Assembly: GCA_932521025.1 (NCBI GenBank)
Contig: OW051468.1
Location: forward strand, 1,550,064-1,614,063
Direction: 5' to 3'
Source of the DNA: Oscheius onirici
Lineage: Eukaryota; Nematoda; Chromadorea; Rhabditida; Rhabditidae
Length of the DNA: 64,000 nucleotides
The translations under genes were made by a program, and so were the position numbers. Positions within the stretch are counted from its first letter, which is position 1; every line of letters begins with the position of its first letter. Shown piece by piece: positions 45,502-59,668 of this stretch. The notes under the pieces are model-generated. The model was not told the DNA's origin. It searched no databases and saw nothing but the letters and a program-made list of their open reading frames with translations.

Positions 45502-46060
45502 CCCTCGAATTCTCGCTCCTTTCATTCAATTTCTACTCCTAAAATCAATTGAAATCCCGTGTTTCGTGCCAAGGAACATCAAAGTTGGACAGTCTAGTCG
45601 CGATGCTCATTTTCTCACCCAAAAGCAGCCATCGATAAAATAACGTCAAAATCAGTTTTTTGGCATTCATGTATGAAAAGTACCGGATTACTCCTCAATT
45701 CGTTGCCTTTACCCTCTTGTACATATATTCTGTGTCCCAGCCTCTGTAAATATAGTCCTTATCAGCTTCTTATGTATGAAAAAAAGTACCGCAGAACTTT
45801 CGTCTTCCCAACGAATCTGGGTCACCCATTTCTACTCAAACTGTGTGATTTGCTCCGTTTTCCATGATTAAACATTGAAAAAGCGTTGAAATCTTCCGCA
45901 TTTTTGACAGTTTGTGACAGAGAAAGTATCGTTGATGCACCGTTTCGTTCCTTCCAGAAAAAGGCCTTATTTTGACTGCAAATTATCTATTTCCTGCTCT
46001 TCATTCTCGCCCTTTCCATTGCCCAGCTAAATATATGTTTTTTCAGGTCACAAAGAGCAG
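45502..46060. other. Intergenic, RanBP9 to DUS2
   Basis: Same-strand spacer of 559 bp with no ORF of note. It ends with TTTTTTCAG, the acceptor before DUS2. Confidence 0.5.
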
Positions 46061-48147
<2,087 letters not shown>

Positions 48148-48261
48148 ACTCCATTTTTAACCTGCATCCTGTGATTTCTTGTTGATTTTCTTTGTCAGAC
48201 TTTTACACACACATTTATAAACACTTTACAATCATAAACAGAACAAGGCACAGAGGTAAAA

Positions 48262-49647
48262 TTAGGCATCGTTTCGGTGAACGGAGAAGGGGGTGGCGAC
48301 GGCTTCGTGTCCGGCAGCGGCAATTGTGACATCTTCCTTCGGCTTGTCTCCCGGATTCTTTGGCGTCTTCTCGATCTGGCGAACGACATCCATGCCCTCG
48401 AGAACCTTAATTTTGGGACTATTAGACGATAAAAATTGGTTACCTTTCCAAAGACGACGTGACGACCATCGAGCCAGCTAGTCTTCTTGACCGTGATGAA
48501 GAACTGCGAGCCGTTCTTAAAAAAGGATTTTTGAACAAATTTCGTTAGTTTTGGGCTCCCAAAGCAGGCTAACAGAATACAATTAGGAGGTGACGATTCT
48601 GACTTCTGCTTTTGCGTTGGACTGATGAAAAGGGGAGCTCTTAGCCAGGAAACAGATTAATGCTACCCAAAACCAGGACTTTTTTCTCGTAAGGTACCGT
48701 AGTTTTTCTAAGGAACGAGATTACAAACAAAGAGAGTGAAGTGACAAAGGGATAAGTAAACGTGAAGATAGACAGGGTGACAGTAAAAGGATATGTAGGA
48801 AGAAAATGATTGGCTAATGGAACTATTTGGCCCTAGCGAGTACAGTTAGGGGATCGGAGCAGTAAGGGCCGGGCTTTCTGCGCAACCAATTCGTTTCCGA
48901 GTTCTTCTTACGCACCGACATAGTACAGATTCGAACCCTGGTTGTTCAGATACTAATCGACCGTGTTGCCACTGCGCCACGATAAATAGCTTTGCGTAGA
49001 TTGAATCGGGCCGAAAATACACATCAGAAGCGTGTGAATGAATGATGCAGTTGACAGGTACTGAAGAGGGGGGGGGGGGGGGCAAATTTACAATGATTTT
49101 AGAGCTAAAGATTGACCACGGAAAGATTGTAAGCTTCCTGAAAACCTACAGTGTCTTTTCCAGCATTGGCCATCGAGAGCCAGCCGGCTCCGTAGTGCTT
49201 CAGCTTGAAGTTCTCGTCCGGGAACTTTTCGCCGTAAATGGAGCGGCCTCCGGTTCCGTCTCCGTTGGTAAAGTCGCCTCCCTGGATCATGAAGTCTTCA
49301 ATGACGCGATGGAATTTGGATCCGACGTAGCCTTCGCCCTACATGTGTGTTATAAGCCAAGTTCTTCGATAGATTTCCACAGAAAAGCGCTAAAAACAAA
49401 CCTTGGGCTTCTTGGCCAGCTCGATAAAGTTGGTAGCAGTTTTCGGGACAGTCTTGCCAAAAAGACCGATCACAATTCGTCCTAGTGGCTTGCCTCCAAC
49501 TTCCACATCGAACCAGACCTAAAAATGTATATTTTCATATAGGAGAAATAGGAAAAATACCTTGTCGGTGACCTTGGGACCTTTAGGAGTGTCGTCTTGG
49601 CCATAGACGGCCAGAGCACAGACGGCCACGGCGATGAGCCACCTCAT
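48262..49647 (-). CDS. PPIB: Secretory-pathway peptidyl-prolyl isomerase (cyclophilin B type)
   Basis: Signal peptide [16 protein letters not shown], then the cyclophilin fold: [40 protein letters not shown] (catalytic Arg in FHRV), [40 protein letters not shown] (active-site Gln/Phe), [20 protein letters not shown]. About 205 residues. The C terminus ([15 protein letters not shown]) has no HDEL/KDEL. Cyclophilin B of the ER also lacks KDEL and is kept by other contacts. Role: proline isomerisation in secreted-protein folding. The intron between DGRHVVFGK-side and GKDT-side exons (about 48517-49129) holds a tRNA-like repeat and an (AC/G)-rich G14 run. CTTCAG ends one base before the ATG. Confidence 0.93.
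48881..48985 (-). mobile_element. tRNA-like sequence (degenerate, SINE or tRNA pseudogene)
   Basis: On the minus strand an A-box (TGGCGCAGTGGCAACACGG) and B-box (GGTTCGAATCT) are spaced as in a tRNA, but the anticodon and acceptor stems do not close. Inside the cyclophilin B intron. Confidence 0.5.
49069..49082 (+). repeat. Poly-G run (G14)
   Basis: A run of about 14 G residues preceded by GAAGA; hard to sequence, so length may be unreliable. Confidence 0.9.
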
Positions 49648-50376
49648 TCTGAAGAAAAACGTGTAAGTTTGTGTCAAACGGAAATGAAATGAGAAGGAAG
49701 TGGTTGATAACATCCGGTGGCTCATATATCATATATTTGTCCATAAAAAACTAGATTGTGAGTGGCAAATAAGCCACAAACAGAACGAAAAAGAAAGTAA
49801 AATCTAGAAAATAAGAGAGCAGAATCAAACACGACCGAAAATATTTGGAAATTTCACATGGCGGCAATTTTCAAGGAGGGAAGCAAGTGGCGCGAACTTT
49901 AAAATTTCTTCTTTCAACACTTTTCTGCCATTTCGAGATCATTTTTCTACTTTTCTCAACAAAAAACTGTCAGGCTATTGCATCTTCATGATTACAGCTA
50001 TAAAAATTAAAACAACGGCAAAAAAAAACTGAAGGGAAATCAAACTTTCTAGGCAAGCGTGGAAAATTGGGCAAATGCTCAGCAGTTTTAGCATAAAAAC
50101 GCTCCAAATTTCCCAGGCAAGAAAGAGGGAGGAAATGGAGCAAATTTACAGCAGTTCCTGTCCAATAAACCAAAGGCTACGTGTGCTTATGCGGCAGGGG
50201 ATTGTTCCTTGTGTAAACATAGGACAGCGGGTCATTACTGGCTGCTCGAGAGCAGAGCCATCTTCCGAGGGAATAAGTTCCCCCAAAATTTCCCTATAAA
50301 AAGAACAAAAATGAAGAATTTATCCGATCAACAAGATGAAACATAACAAGAACAATGATAACGGTCTGTAAGCTGC
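49648..50376. other. Intergenic, cyclophilin B to POLR1C
   Basis: Same-strand spacer (both genes minus). No recognisable gene. Short ORFs lack coding character. Confidence 0.5.
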
Positions 50377-51850
50377 TTAGCCTAGGAGGAGAGTGGCAAA
50401 AAGGTCTCCGATTTGTTTTTGAAGCGAGTCGCACTTCTCTTCCATCACTTTACAAGCCTCCACGACCAGGGTGGCAGATGGCAGAGCTCCAGTCGATTCT
50501 ACGGAGACTAAATTGTGACTTTGAGCGAGAAATGGGCGGGAGAACTCACAAATGAAGTGACTCTTCTTCTTGCCCAGCTCGACACATTGAGCCAGATCCT
50601 CGTGACGGAAGACATTTCTGCTGCAAGTGTCGCGACGGGCATCGGCTACGACGGCTGATTCTTCGCCTATAAAATGGGGATTTCAGAGTTGTACGTAATT
50701 TGGCGTCACGTACATTTTTTAGTTTTTTTTCAGAGAGCACAGCTAAAAATCAAGTAATTACCTCGTTTCTGGACAATTTCGATGACTCCCTTGCTGAAGC
50801 AGCTTTGTAGGCGATGAGCTGCCTCTCCAGTAACTGGTCGGGTCAAACGGATCGTGGGAAGGAGTCTAGAAAAGATTGTGTTGGAACTGGCTTGGAATCG
50901 TGAATATTTAGTGCCTGGTTTAGTACTGCCTACCACATAATTACACGTTTTACGAAAACAAAAACAAACCTATAGCTAGCCGTGGCGACGGGACTGAACT
51001 TGGCGTGATCTCTTCCGATTCCCTTGACAGCATGACAGCTGGCTTCAATCTGCTGACCCGGGCGCATTTTAGCAACCAAAATATCGTCATGAACCATTCG
51101 TGGAGGATCATCGTTGAACAGTTCTTCCTGCCCCTCAGCCGGTTGCCATTTGAAGGCCTTCGTGTAGACAGAACTCTGATGATAGAGCTGATTCGGTTCA
51201 GTGGCTGTCGATGGCGCATTTTTGTTCCTGGTACATGTGGTGTTGAGATTGAAGACGACGTTTCTGGCCGGATCGGGCTGTGGCTCTTCGTCGCAGTCGA
51301 CGTCCTCGTTGATTCCAGTAACTTTCGTCAGAGGCATTTCAAAAAGTCTCGGATCGACTTTTAGAGGCAGAAGACCGAGACGATGGCAGAGAACCTCGTC
51401 CTGGATGATGCTCGTATTCTGATAGAGGTAAATCTTCTCGAAAGCCATCGTAGGAACCTAAATTTTCGTTTTCTACGATAAAATATCAGGAAAACCTCGG
51501 CGATCAGAACTCTTCGAAGAGCATTAGCAATGGGAGCTTCTACATTCTTCAGATCGAATTCCAGCGTCATTTTGCTATCATTTTCACTGATAATATCAAT
51601 CTAAAGCATTTTTGAAGGTAGAAAACTGACAAAATACCTCAATATTATTGCAAATGTCCTCAATATTCACTCTTTTCGTCGTGGTAGCATAGTCGGACGA
51701 CTCATCGTAGGTCTGAACGTGGTTTTTGAAGATTCTACGGCAATTGAGACTTACATTGAGAACTCGCTCTTCTTCCATCCGTATTTCCTCCGTAGGCTGC
51801 TTTCGAAGCCTTCCCTCGTCCATAGCCTCCGCTTTGACCTTCTTCCCCAT
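50377..51850 (-). CDS. POLR1C: RNA polymerase I and III shared subunit RPAC1
   Basis: Minus-strand multi-exon gene, about 340 residues, like the bacterial alpha-subunit N-terminal domain: MTLEFDLKNVEAPIANALRR VLIAEVPTMAFEKIYLYQNT SIIQDEVLCHRLGLLPLKVD P (the alpha dimerisation motif), then WQPAEGQEELF, MVHDDILVAKMRPGQQIEAS CHAVKGIGRDHAKFSPVATA SYR, and the C-terminal HFIFSVESTGALPSATLVVE ACKVMEEK. The order is that of human RPAC1. It pairs with RPAC2 to start assembly of Pol I and Pol III. The last exon joins in phase 1 (ATT T|TC TCC). TATTCCAG ends 4 nt before the ATG. Divergent from MCM10, 614 bp apart. Confidence 0.95.
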
Positions 51851-52464
51851 GATTCTGGAATAGAAACAAATCAGTGGAGGTAAACTGAAAATATGCGAGC
51901 TTATAACAAGACATAGGGTATGTTTAGACGCTTGTAAACATCTTGCTTGAGTTTACCTTCGACCTAGACGTCTTCTGCGAAAGAAAAATCTAAAACAAGC
52001 GGCAGAACAAGGAAAAAGAGCAGAAGTTGGGAAAAAGACGAAGACAAAAAATGTACGCAAATTGTCGTGGTTAACTGAAAAGGTCGACGTACTTTTGCGT
52101 ATTCCCGCCTTTTTCAAATTATTCTGTTGTTCAGCTTCTTCTCCAACATTTATCCCCTTTCTTTGTTTTTTCCCAGCCCTGTTTCTAAGCCAAAAAGATC
52201 TCAAACGGTGTCAAATAGTCGTGAGACATGTTTCCGTCAAAATTTCAGGACCTAAGGACCTGTCTTTGGTTCCACATTTTGGTCTTTTGTCTCTTTCCGT
52301 CTCTTTGCTTTTCAGTGGTTCTCTTTCACTTCACACAGACGAAATTCAAGATGCTAGGTCATGAAAACTGTATTTCTAACCTGTTATCTGTTTTGGGTGA
52401 GAAATTCCCTCCTCATTTCCTTCTCTTGCCTTCCCTTCTTCCGATATCCTGTTTTTACAGAAAT
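51851..52464. promoter_or_regulatory. Divergent POLR1C/MCM10 intergenic region
   Basis: A 614-bp head-to-head spacer that must carry the promoters of both genes. No TATA box was recognised; short reading frames look accidental. Confidence 0.4.
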
Positions 52465-55400
52465 ATGGCCGAAGATGACAAGCTGGCCGGATTCCTGGCC
52501 TTGGTTAGCGACTCAGAAGGAGAAGACGCCGACGACACGTTTGTCACTTGCAGGCAGGATCAAACCGTGAACAGGCAAGTTTTCTCCTAAATTTTTCAAT
52601 AAAATAAACATTTTCAGGACAATGGACACGACGTGCAACGACACCTTCTACACTCTGGCCGACAATACTCAATGCTCCAGTCTGGAGTCGATAAGCGAAG
52701 TAGACGACGAGGAACGTTCTATCCATCTAGAAGAAGAAGAAAAACGGCTGACGTTGACGGAGCAGGAAGCACGCGATGCCTGCAATTTGCCGTCCAGAAC
52801 CGTCTCTCCCGCAAAGCCGAAGCTCTCAGAAATGGTCAGAGAGGCTCCGAAGAAGGCTGTTCTGGGAATCAAGAAGACGGAAACAGTCCCTCCAGCTCCA
52901 GCAGTCACAGCATACGATACCTTCTTCGCCTTCAAAGTAAAGAGCCCCAAAGTCAGTTCCCTGTCCTTCGAGGGCCTGACAGATGACATGAAGAAGATTC
53001 GACTCATGCAGCTCCATCTTCACAAAGATTATAAAGGTACGATTTTCTGTGAGTAGAGATACGCAGTTCTTTAATATTTGCTCGACATTCTAAGAAAATC
53101 TCAATTTGCAGAAGTCTTCGTCACAATGGGAGTCATAGTGGAGAAGGGCGAGACGAAAAAGAGTGCCAACGGCAACGAGTACCTCATCTGGAAGCTGCAC
53201 GACCTGAAAAACTGCCAGGACAAGCCGGTCAAGCTCCTTCTTTTTGGCGACGCCTGCAAGGAATATTGGAAACTGCAGGCCGGCAGTACCGTCGCTCTTG
53301 TCAGTCCGCAGTTCGGAGAAGTCAATTCCAAAGGTTCTATTCTTATTTTTTGGCTAAAAATTTCCATTCTTAGAGCCCCTAACGCTGAAAGTCTCCAAAA
53401 GAAGCCAGATCGTCGAAATTGGCCAATGTCTCAGCTACGGACACTGCAAGAGCATCTGTCAGAACGGCGCGCCGTGCTCAAATTTCGTCAATCTCGATTC
53501 GTCAGACTATTGCGTCTATCATGTGATGAGCGAAGCCCGTAAGCTGTCGTCAAAACGCGGAGTCTTCAACAATGTCAGTGGAGCGGCCAAACGATCCTCA
53601 GTAGCTCATCAGATTCCTGCTCTTATGTCCTATAAGTAAGTCCTCACCCATTTTTTGCCATTTCATGCGACTTCCAGACCGACCAGAAGCTCAGTTCCTC
53701 TGCCGTCAGCGCCTCTAAATGCCAGCGGAACGATGAAGATGACTACGGGAATGGTGGCGAAGCCGCTGGACGGAAAAGTCGTCACAAAGGCCGAAGAGAA
53801 GCAGCAGCTGAAGCAGATGATAGCCGACCGGTCGAATCTGCCAGGGGCCAGGAATTTGCAACTCTTGGAGGCCAGAAAAAATAATGCTCCAGAGGAGAAG
53901 GAGGTCAAACAGTGCCATGCCTCGATGGCCAATTTCATTCAAAAGCAAGAGGTGAGGGTTTTTAAGTATCCCCAAAATTTTGATTGGTCTAAATTGAGCC
54001 TCAATTCCTACGATTTTTCGTTCAGAGCCGACTTAGCACAATGGAATTGCGTACTCAGCCAAGATACGCAGCCAAAATCATGAATATATCTGCGTATCTT
54101 GACTGAGTGTTCAGAAAAACCTACAGAATGACTAATTCCGCTCCAATTTCCAGGCCAAAAAGCAAGAGGAAGCCATAAACCGAGCCCCGAGACTCGGCTT
54201 CGGTCTGCGTGGACCGTCCATAGATCTGGGAAAGCCTGTGGTGAGAAAGGGATTCAAAGACGCCGAGGCTGAAGCGGCCCGATTGCGAGCCATTGCCATT
54301 TTGAAGCAGAAAAAGCCCGGACTGAAGAGAGCGAGCACGGAAGACGGCAACGAAACTCCGACCAAACGACGCCAATTGGGAGAAATTCCGAGCCAAGAGG
54401 ACATCCAGGAGCTGCTAAAAAGGAAGAGCATGCACGACGAAGAGGCCAGAAAGGAGGAAAAGACGGCAGAAGATCGCTATTTCAATGGCATGGCCGCGAA
54501 GGAGAAGGTCGAATCCTTTACGACGGACTGCATGGCTGTGAAGGATGTCAAAGTCGTCACGTGTAAAAAGGTAAAACTAGCTCTTTTTTGGCTGTTATAG
54601 CCTTCCCAGAAACAATTATAGTCGTCCTATAAGAACGAAACCAACCGTTCCTTTGTACAGCTTCGAGACTCATTCAGTTTGGAAAACAGGCAGAGCGAAA
54701 CAGCTGAATTTATCTGAGTATCCAATGTGCGTGTCTAAACGAGCTTTAGCAACAAAATTTCAGTGCAATTACACGGCTCAGCACCAGACGGAATACTGTA
54801 TGCAGCATGGACATCCGGTTACAAAGCACCAAGCCGAGAAGAGGTTCTACAAGTGCGGCGGCTGTTCCAGACGGACGACAGTCTTTGGTCTCGTTCCAAC
54901 CAAACCGTGTCAGGTACAGTTCTGATTTCAAGACTAAACAGTCTTCCTGAAAGATTTTTATCACAATATTAGATTTTCTTCCAGCTGTCTGCTCGTTATC
55001 AAAATTCTAGATAAGATCTATTTTGTTTAAAAGATAGTCCCAGTTTACATTTATTTCCCAATTGTTCTAATCGTTTGACTGCGTGATGACTAACGCTGAC
55101 ATATTTTTTCGTCATCTCGCGCAATTTAACGCGACGGAAAGAGGGAGGAGAACAGCTGATCAGGCCCTTTTTGTCTTAGCTGTTCAATGCTGGCTTTACA
55201 GTAAATTTCAGCTCAATATTAAGGAAAGTTGTAGTCTTGACCTACACCTTTATTTTGACCTAGAACCAGATTACTTCCAAGCCCTTACCTATTCAACTTT
55301 TCTAGCACGTTCAGAAGCTGAAAGTGACTCCTCAGATATAGTTCGGCTGTCGGTTAAAAATTCGCGGTCAAAATGAACTAATGCCTGCCGCATGGCATGG

Positions 55401-55632
55401 CTACCTCAAAAACTTGGCTGAAAGGTAACTTTATATTATGGGACGGTTCCAAGTGTAACGGCTAAAACGAAGAAACTGAGTCATTTTTATTGTCCCGTCA
55501 TAATCCCCCATTTTTCAGAGCTGCGAAGCAACAGACTGGCATCGAGTCGGCATGCGCGATGAGAGAAAAGTCGTCCTCGAGACGGAGAAGCTCCAGCTTC
55601 GCGGTGAGGAGCGGAAATTCGTCAATATCTAA
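52465..55632 (+). CDS. MCM10: MCM10 DNA replication initiation factor
   Basis: Eight exons (52465-52574, 52618-53036, 53112-53333, 53374-53635, 53678-53951, 54154-54570, 54764-54913, 55519-55632) encode about 655 residues. The N terminus is acidic. The OB-fold begins FVTMGVIVEKGETKKSANGN EYLIWKLHDL. A zinc finger follows (GHCKSICQNGAPCSNFVNLD, YCVYHV). The C-terminal zinc module has KKCNYTAQHQTEYCMQHGHP, FYKCGGCSRRTTVFG and PTKPCQSCEATDWHRVG. MCM10 binds CMG helicase and polymerase alpha at origins. The first intron is GC-AG (AACAG|GCAAGT). It is shorter than human MCM10 (875) but complete. TTTTTACAG ends 4 nt before the ATG. The 605-nt last intron contains an open frame (55086-55376). Confidence 0.95.
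55086..55376 (+). CDS. 97-codon open frame inside MCM10 intron, unknown
   Basis: Starts MTNADIFFRHLAQFNATERG and stays open for about 96 codons to TGA at 55374-55376, with moderately coding-like composition (LDLHLYFDLEPDYFQALTYS). No domain, no splice partner, no acceptor before the ATG. It may be a fragment of a mobile-element protein or chance. Confidence 0.25.
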   Translation: MTNADIFFRHLAQFNATERGRRTADQALFVLAVQCWLYSKFQLNIKESCSLDLHLYFDLEPDYFQALTYSTFLARSEAESDSSDIVRLSVKNSRSK

Positions 55633-56626
55633 AAGAAAACCCCTCTCTATTCTGTAATCATTATGTTATACTACGAGTCACCTAAAATCCCCGCTACCGG
55701 TTCAAATTCTCCATGTTGTGATCTTTCTACATTTCCCGGCCTCTGCTCAAAAACTAACTTCCCAGTTTGTATATTTCCATAAATCGTATCCATCGCATTG
55801 TTTTTATCAAGACATTGTAAGATTTAATCGGTTGTGACCGTTAGTTTTCTCATCAGGGAGAGCAGATTTTGTTTATTTACATTTGGGAGGGCAGTGTGGA
55901 CTTATGTGGGTCTAAAACTGGTCTGATTTTCTGTTTCCACATAGTTTGTTGACCTCTTCCTCTTCTCTGCTAGAAAGATGAGAATTTTAGAATAAGCGGA
56001 AGATTTTGGTGCGTTCCCCACTCCAATGCTGCTTTACTCATTTTTTAATTTATTTCTTTGTGGAGAAGTCTCGCTATCTTCTTGCAAATGGAGCTGTGAT
56101 TCACCATCTTCAAACGAACGTGACCCATTTGGTGTCCCAGACCATGTTTCCAACGTTTTTTCCAGGCAAACATGGCTCGGACTCATCGAGCCATTCTTTT
56201 GCTGAGTCAAGTTTTAAAACTTTTTGTGCCTTTCCAGAAGCCAGAAGATTGAAGACTAATAGGTTGAACAGCCTTTTTGGGTTTCAAGAACACTAAATCT
56301 TGGAGGAGGATGTCCTCCAAGTTTCACTAGCTCATTTGTTATGTTCCCAGCCTTTGAACCTCTTCTCCATTTTTTCCCTTTCCAATCTGATTGGTTGTAT
56401 GCAGCTCTTTTCCAGCTAAAAAAGTGTCACAGTGCTAGTCTGTCAGGTTTCAGACTTTTGACAATCTTTCCGCCTGTAGTGTCCGTTTTCCATGATTCTC
56501 TTCTCCTTTCAAAAATTTTCCACACCAAACTTTGCAAAGGAAGACCTTTGACTGCCACCATTCTTCCATCCATTATTGCATTAAAACCCCTAAGGCAAGT
56601 TTTTACTAAGCTGTCTTCTTTCAGGC
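55633..56626. other. Intergenic, MCM10 to ZIP transporter
   Basis: Same-strand spacer of about 1 kb. Long frames at 56006-56296 and 56341-56796 have random composition. It ends with CTTTCAG two bases before the ZIP start codon. Confidence 0.5.
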
Positions 56627-58658
56627 ATGCTAACAAAGGCCCGGTGGCTAGATTACATCTCCCCGCCAGCCGCCGTCTTCCTAAAAGATGCTCCGAAAGA
56701 CGGCAATCCGGCAAGGGATTCGCTGAGAGCGCTCCTACTTCTAGTTCTTTTCGGCCTCACTTTTGCGGCATGTATGGTTTGTTTTTCCCTTTTTAGCTGA
56801 AAAATAGAAATTTAAGCTATCTACAGTTCTCCGAAGCGACTGGGCGCGCAGCCACATCACATCCTACGTGGCTCTGATGGGAGGAGGCGTCTTTCTTGCC
56901 ACCTGCTTGCTAGATCTTTTACCAGGTTCAGCAGCTTCCTTTTTTTGTTCAAGTTGAAAGAAAAATGGCGACCCTTTGAAAAAAAAAGCCTAAAATCGTC
57001 GGGTAACGGTAAAATTTCCCTCCCTTCAAAATTTTAACTTGTAAGAACATTTGAGGTGTATGAAATGCCCATTTTATCACTAAAAATTAGAACAAAAGTT
57101 TGCTGGAAGACCAAGGCTTCATTTTCTGGAAAAACTAGGCAAAAATATCTAATTTTACCTGTACAAATGGCCTAAAAACATTGTCTGGATAGCTAGGCCT
57201 TTTTCTTCCAGAAAACTAGCCTTTTCCCGACCAATTCCACTCCCTCCTCCCTAAAAAACACTAATTTCAGAAGCCCTCGAATCGTTCGAAAAAGCCGGAG
57301 TAGAAATTGACTTTCCAATCGCCGAGGCAGCCGTCATTGTCGGTCTCGTCATGGTTCTCTTCATCGAGCAGCTCGTCCTGCATCTCAAGGAGCGCGGCGT
57401 CTTCGGAGAGACGCACATACGGCTCCATGACCACGATCACGACAACAGGAGTCATCACAGCTCGGAGGAACTCGCTGAAGACCAATCCAAGCTCGGATCA
57501 TTTCTACTCGTCGGAGCGCTGTCTCTACATGCCCTATTTGAAGGAGTTGCGCTGGCAGTGATTGGAGACGTTTCGAAACTTTTAGAAGTGAGTTTGTCCG
57601 ACATTTTAAGCCTACGATTTGGGAAAACTGAAGATGGCAACTTCCTCTGGTCCAAGAGGTTGTTTTACGTAAAATTCAATATGTCAAAAAGGGAAATTGC
57701 CGGAAAATGACTGAAAATCAAAAATTACTGGCGTATTTTTGGTGTATTGTACTGGTAAGAGTCCGCTATGAACCAAAGACCCAGGTTCGGTCCCTCTCCC
57801 GGTCAAATCTTTTTTGCTATTGTTTTTGCCCAGAAATGATGTTTTCCGTCTACATTTAAGAATTTAAATGGAAGCTCAATATTTCCCCAAAATCCATCCT
57901 TTTACAGGTCTTTGCCGCCCTAATTCTCCACAAATGCATCGTCGGTTTCAGTGTCGGCGTCCGACTCGTCCAGAGTAACGTAACCACGATGTACATAGCT
58001 CTATGTGCCCTCATTTTCAGTGTACAGGTTTTTATAGTCTTTTTTTTCATTGAATAACACATCTAGGTCCTAATAGGCGGCTTAGGAGGTCTAGCTATAA
58101 TGAATCTCATCTCAGGCGGCAAGAAGGCCACAGCCGCTGTGATAGCGTCAGTTCTACAAGGTAAGATTTCGATCCATTTTCTCTTATTTGTATACTGAAC
58201 CAATGGATGACAGTTTTGAACATGAATTTCTTCATTTTGCAGCCACCGTCAAACTAACCGAAACCTCTTTTCTCTGGACTGTTCTATAATTTACCCTCCA
58301 AATCGTTTGAGCTCTAACAGTGTTGGCGATATTATAGCATTCGCAGATATTCATTGAGCCATACACAAGCTTCATAAGATCGTCTAGGCTGTGTTTTCAG
58401 CCTAGCAAGACCAAAAAAATTCCGCTTTTTGGCTCAACCTAAAAAATGCTTCAAAAGTTAAGAAAGTGGAAGAGTTACGCTGATTTCAAATGCCCCATAT
58501 TTTTAGGAATCGCCTGCGGTACATTTCTCTACATTACGACCTTTGAAGTTGTCCCGCACGAAATGGAAAAGCCCGGAGGTCGTCTAACAAAAGTCTTTTT
58601 CCTCATCCTCGGTATTCTCATCGTCATCGGCTTCATGCTCGTCTTTCCCGAAGTCTAG
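56627..58658 (+). CDS. ZIP-family zinc transporter (SLC39A1/2/3 subfamily)
   Basis: Six exons (56627-56771, 56827-56925, 57271-57587, 57908-58027, 58067-58160, 58507-58658) give 308 residues. TM1 RALLLLVLFGLTFAAF; TM2 YVALMGGGVFLATCLLDLLP; TM3 AAVIVGLVMVLFIEQLVLHL; a His-rich cytoplasmic loop (RLHDHDHDNRSHHSSEE); the ZIP signature helices SLHALFEGVALAVIG (TM4, HxxxE) and LHKCIVGFSVG (TM5, HK) that form the metal site; then AGGFL-like GIACGTFLYITTFEVVPHEM and a final hydrophobic helix. This matches ZIP1-3 topology. It moves Zn into the cytosol. The first exon uses donor CAT|GTATGG. An intron contains a tRNA-like SINE segment. Confidence 0.92.
57725..57815 (+). mobile_element. tRNA-like SINE segment in ZIP intron 3
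   Basis: TTTGGTGTATTGTACTGGTA AGAGTCC and GGTTCGGTCCC (B-box) align with the copy at 2989-3040, including GGTGTATTGT..TAAGAGTC and the CTCTCC..GGTCAAAT end. Confidence 0.6.
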
Positions 58659-58909
58659 AGAAGAAGAAGAAAAATCTCCAAAATTGCTCCCAAACGGGTC
58701 AACTTTCACTTGCCTTTGATGTACATTTTTCTGTATACTTTTCTAGTCATTTTTCACTTTGTAAACAGTCCATTTGGATCTCTTGTCCTGCAAGAATAAA
58801 ACAATTTGAAAATCTACTCTTTTTCCTTCTCTAAAATCAAGTTCCGGCTGTGAATATCAGGTAATCTTGGTTTTTTGGCCTAAAAGGAAGATTTAGTAAT
58901 GACCTCGGA

Positions 58910-59206
58910 ATGATTACCCCTGTTGTCTGTATCGCTCTTCTCTTTGTTATTCGAAGGTATGTTTTCTTGATTTTTTTTACTATTTTGTGGGAAAAGTGCT
59001 TCATTTGACGGCTGTCACGACCACAAACGAGCTGAAAAAATGGTGATGAGAAACTCTGACCTTGTTATTTCGCCGTCAGATGTAGAGAGAGCCATTATTG
59101 ATGATTTCAAGTGTTTGAAGCCTGTAAACGACCTAGGTAGCCACAAATAACAGAATTTACTGGAAAGAAACCCCTCAGCATTCTCAGCCAATTTTTAGGC
59201 TGTTCT
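58910..59206 (+). CDS. Possible small secreted peptide gene
   Basis: Exon 58910-58956 begins MITPVVCIALLFVIR (signal-like), donor AG|GTATGT. Exon 2 starts 58997 in phase after a 40-nt intron and reads ASFDGCHDHKRAEKMVMRNS DLVISPSDVERAIIDDFKCL. After 59136 either a donor G|GTAGCC leads to a tiny last exon (GCS then stop near 59206) or the frame runs on to TAA at 59146-59148. Mature part has two or three Cys. Composition is coding-like and splice sites are good, but there is no family match. Confidence 0.35.
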
Positions 59207-59668
59207 TAACTTTTTCAATTAACGTTGGATCAAAAGTCGAATCATTTTGAAGTTTAGTCGAGCCGTCGGTGTCTAGGCCTTCTCCAATTCCGCAATGATA
59301 GCGCTCTCGAACGTTGGAGGCTGACCATGAGGCGGGTGTCCTCCCAAAAAGTTTTCCGTTTTGCTTGGACATCCTGAAAAAGTGTTGTCGATATTGTTGT
59401 CGAAAACTTTTCAACAAAAGTTTCTAAAGTTGCACATTACTGACAATAAATAGCGATGGTAACGAATGTTCCATGTTCAACAGCGTCTCTGAAGCGCTCA
59501 CTTTTCTCGGTTTGTTATCTTCAAATGAGGGTTCTCTCCACTGCAACTTTTCTTAGGGTTGGGAGTCTGAAAAATCGCGTTTCTCTATGAGTGTTCCTCT
59601 GTCTATCTTTCCCTCTTGCCATTCTTGTTGCTCTCTAGGCTGGGGGTACAAAACAATCAGTGGATTTC
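59207..59668. other. Intergenic before the BLTP2-like gene
   Basis: No gene recognised. A minus-strand frame 59417-59184 has no coding features. Confidence 0.45.

Noticed and set aside
48881-48985. Functional tRNA gene
   Set aside because: A and B boxes are present but acceptor and anticodon stems do not pair.
56006-56796. Two reading frames of 96 and 151 codons upstream of ZIP
   Set aside because: Composition is random; the second overlaps the true first ZIP exon in another frame.
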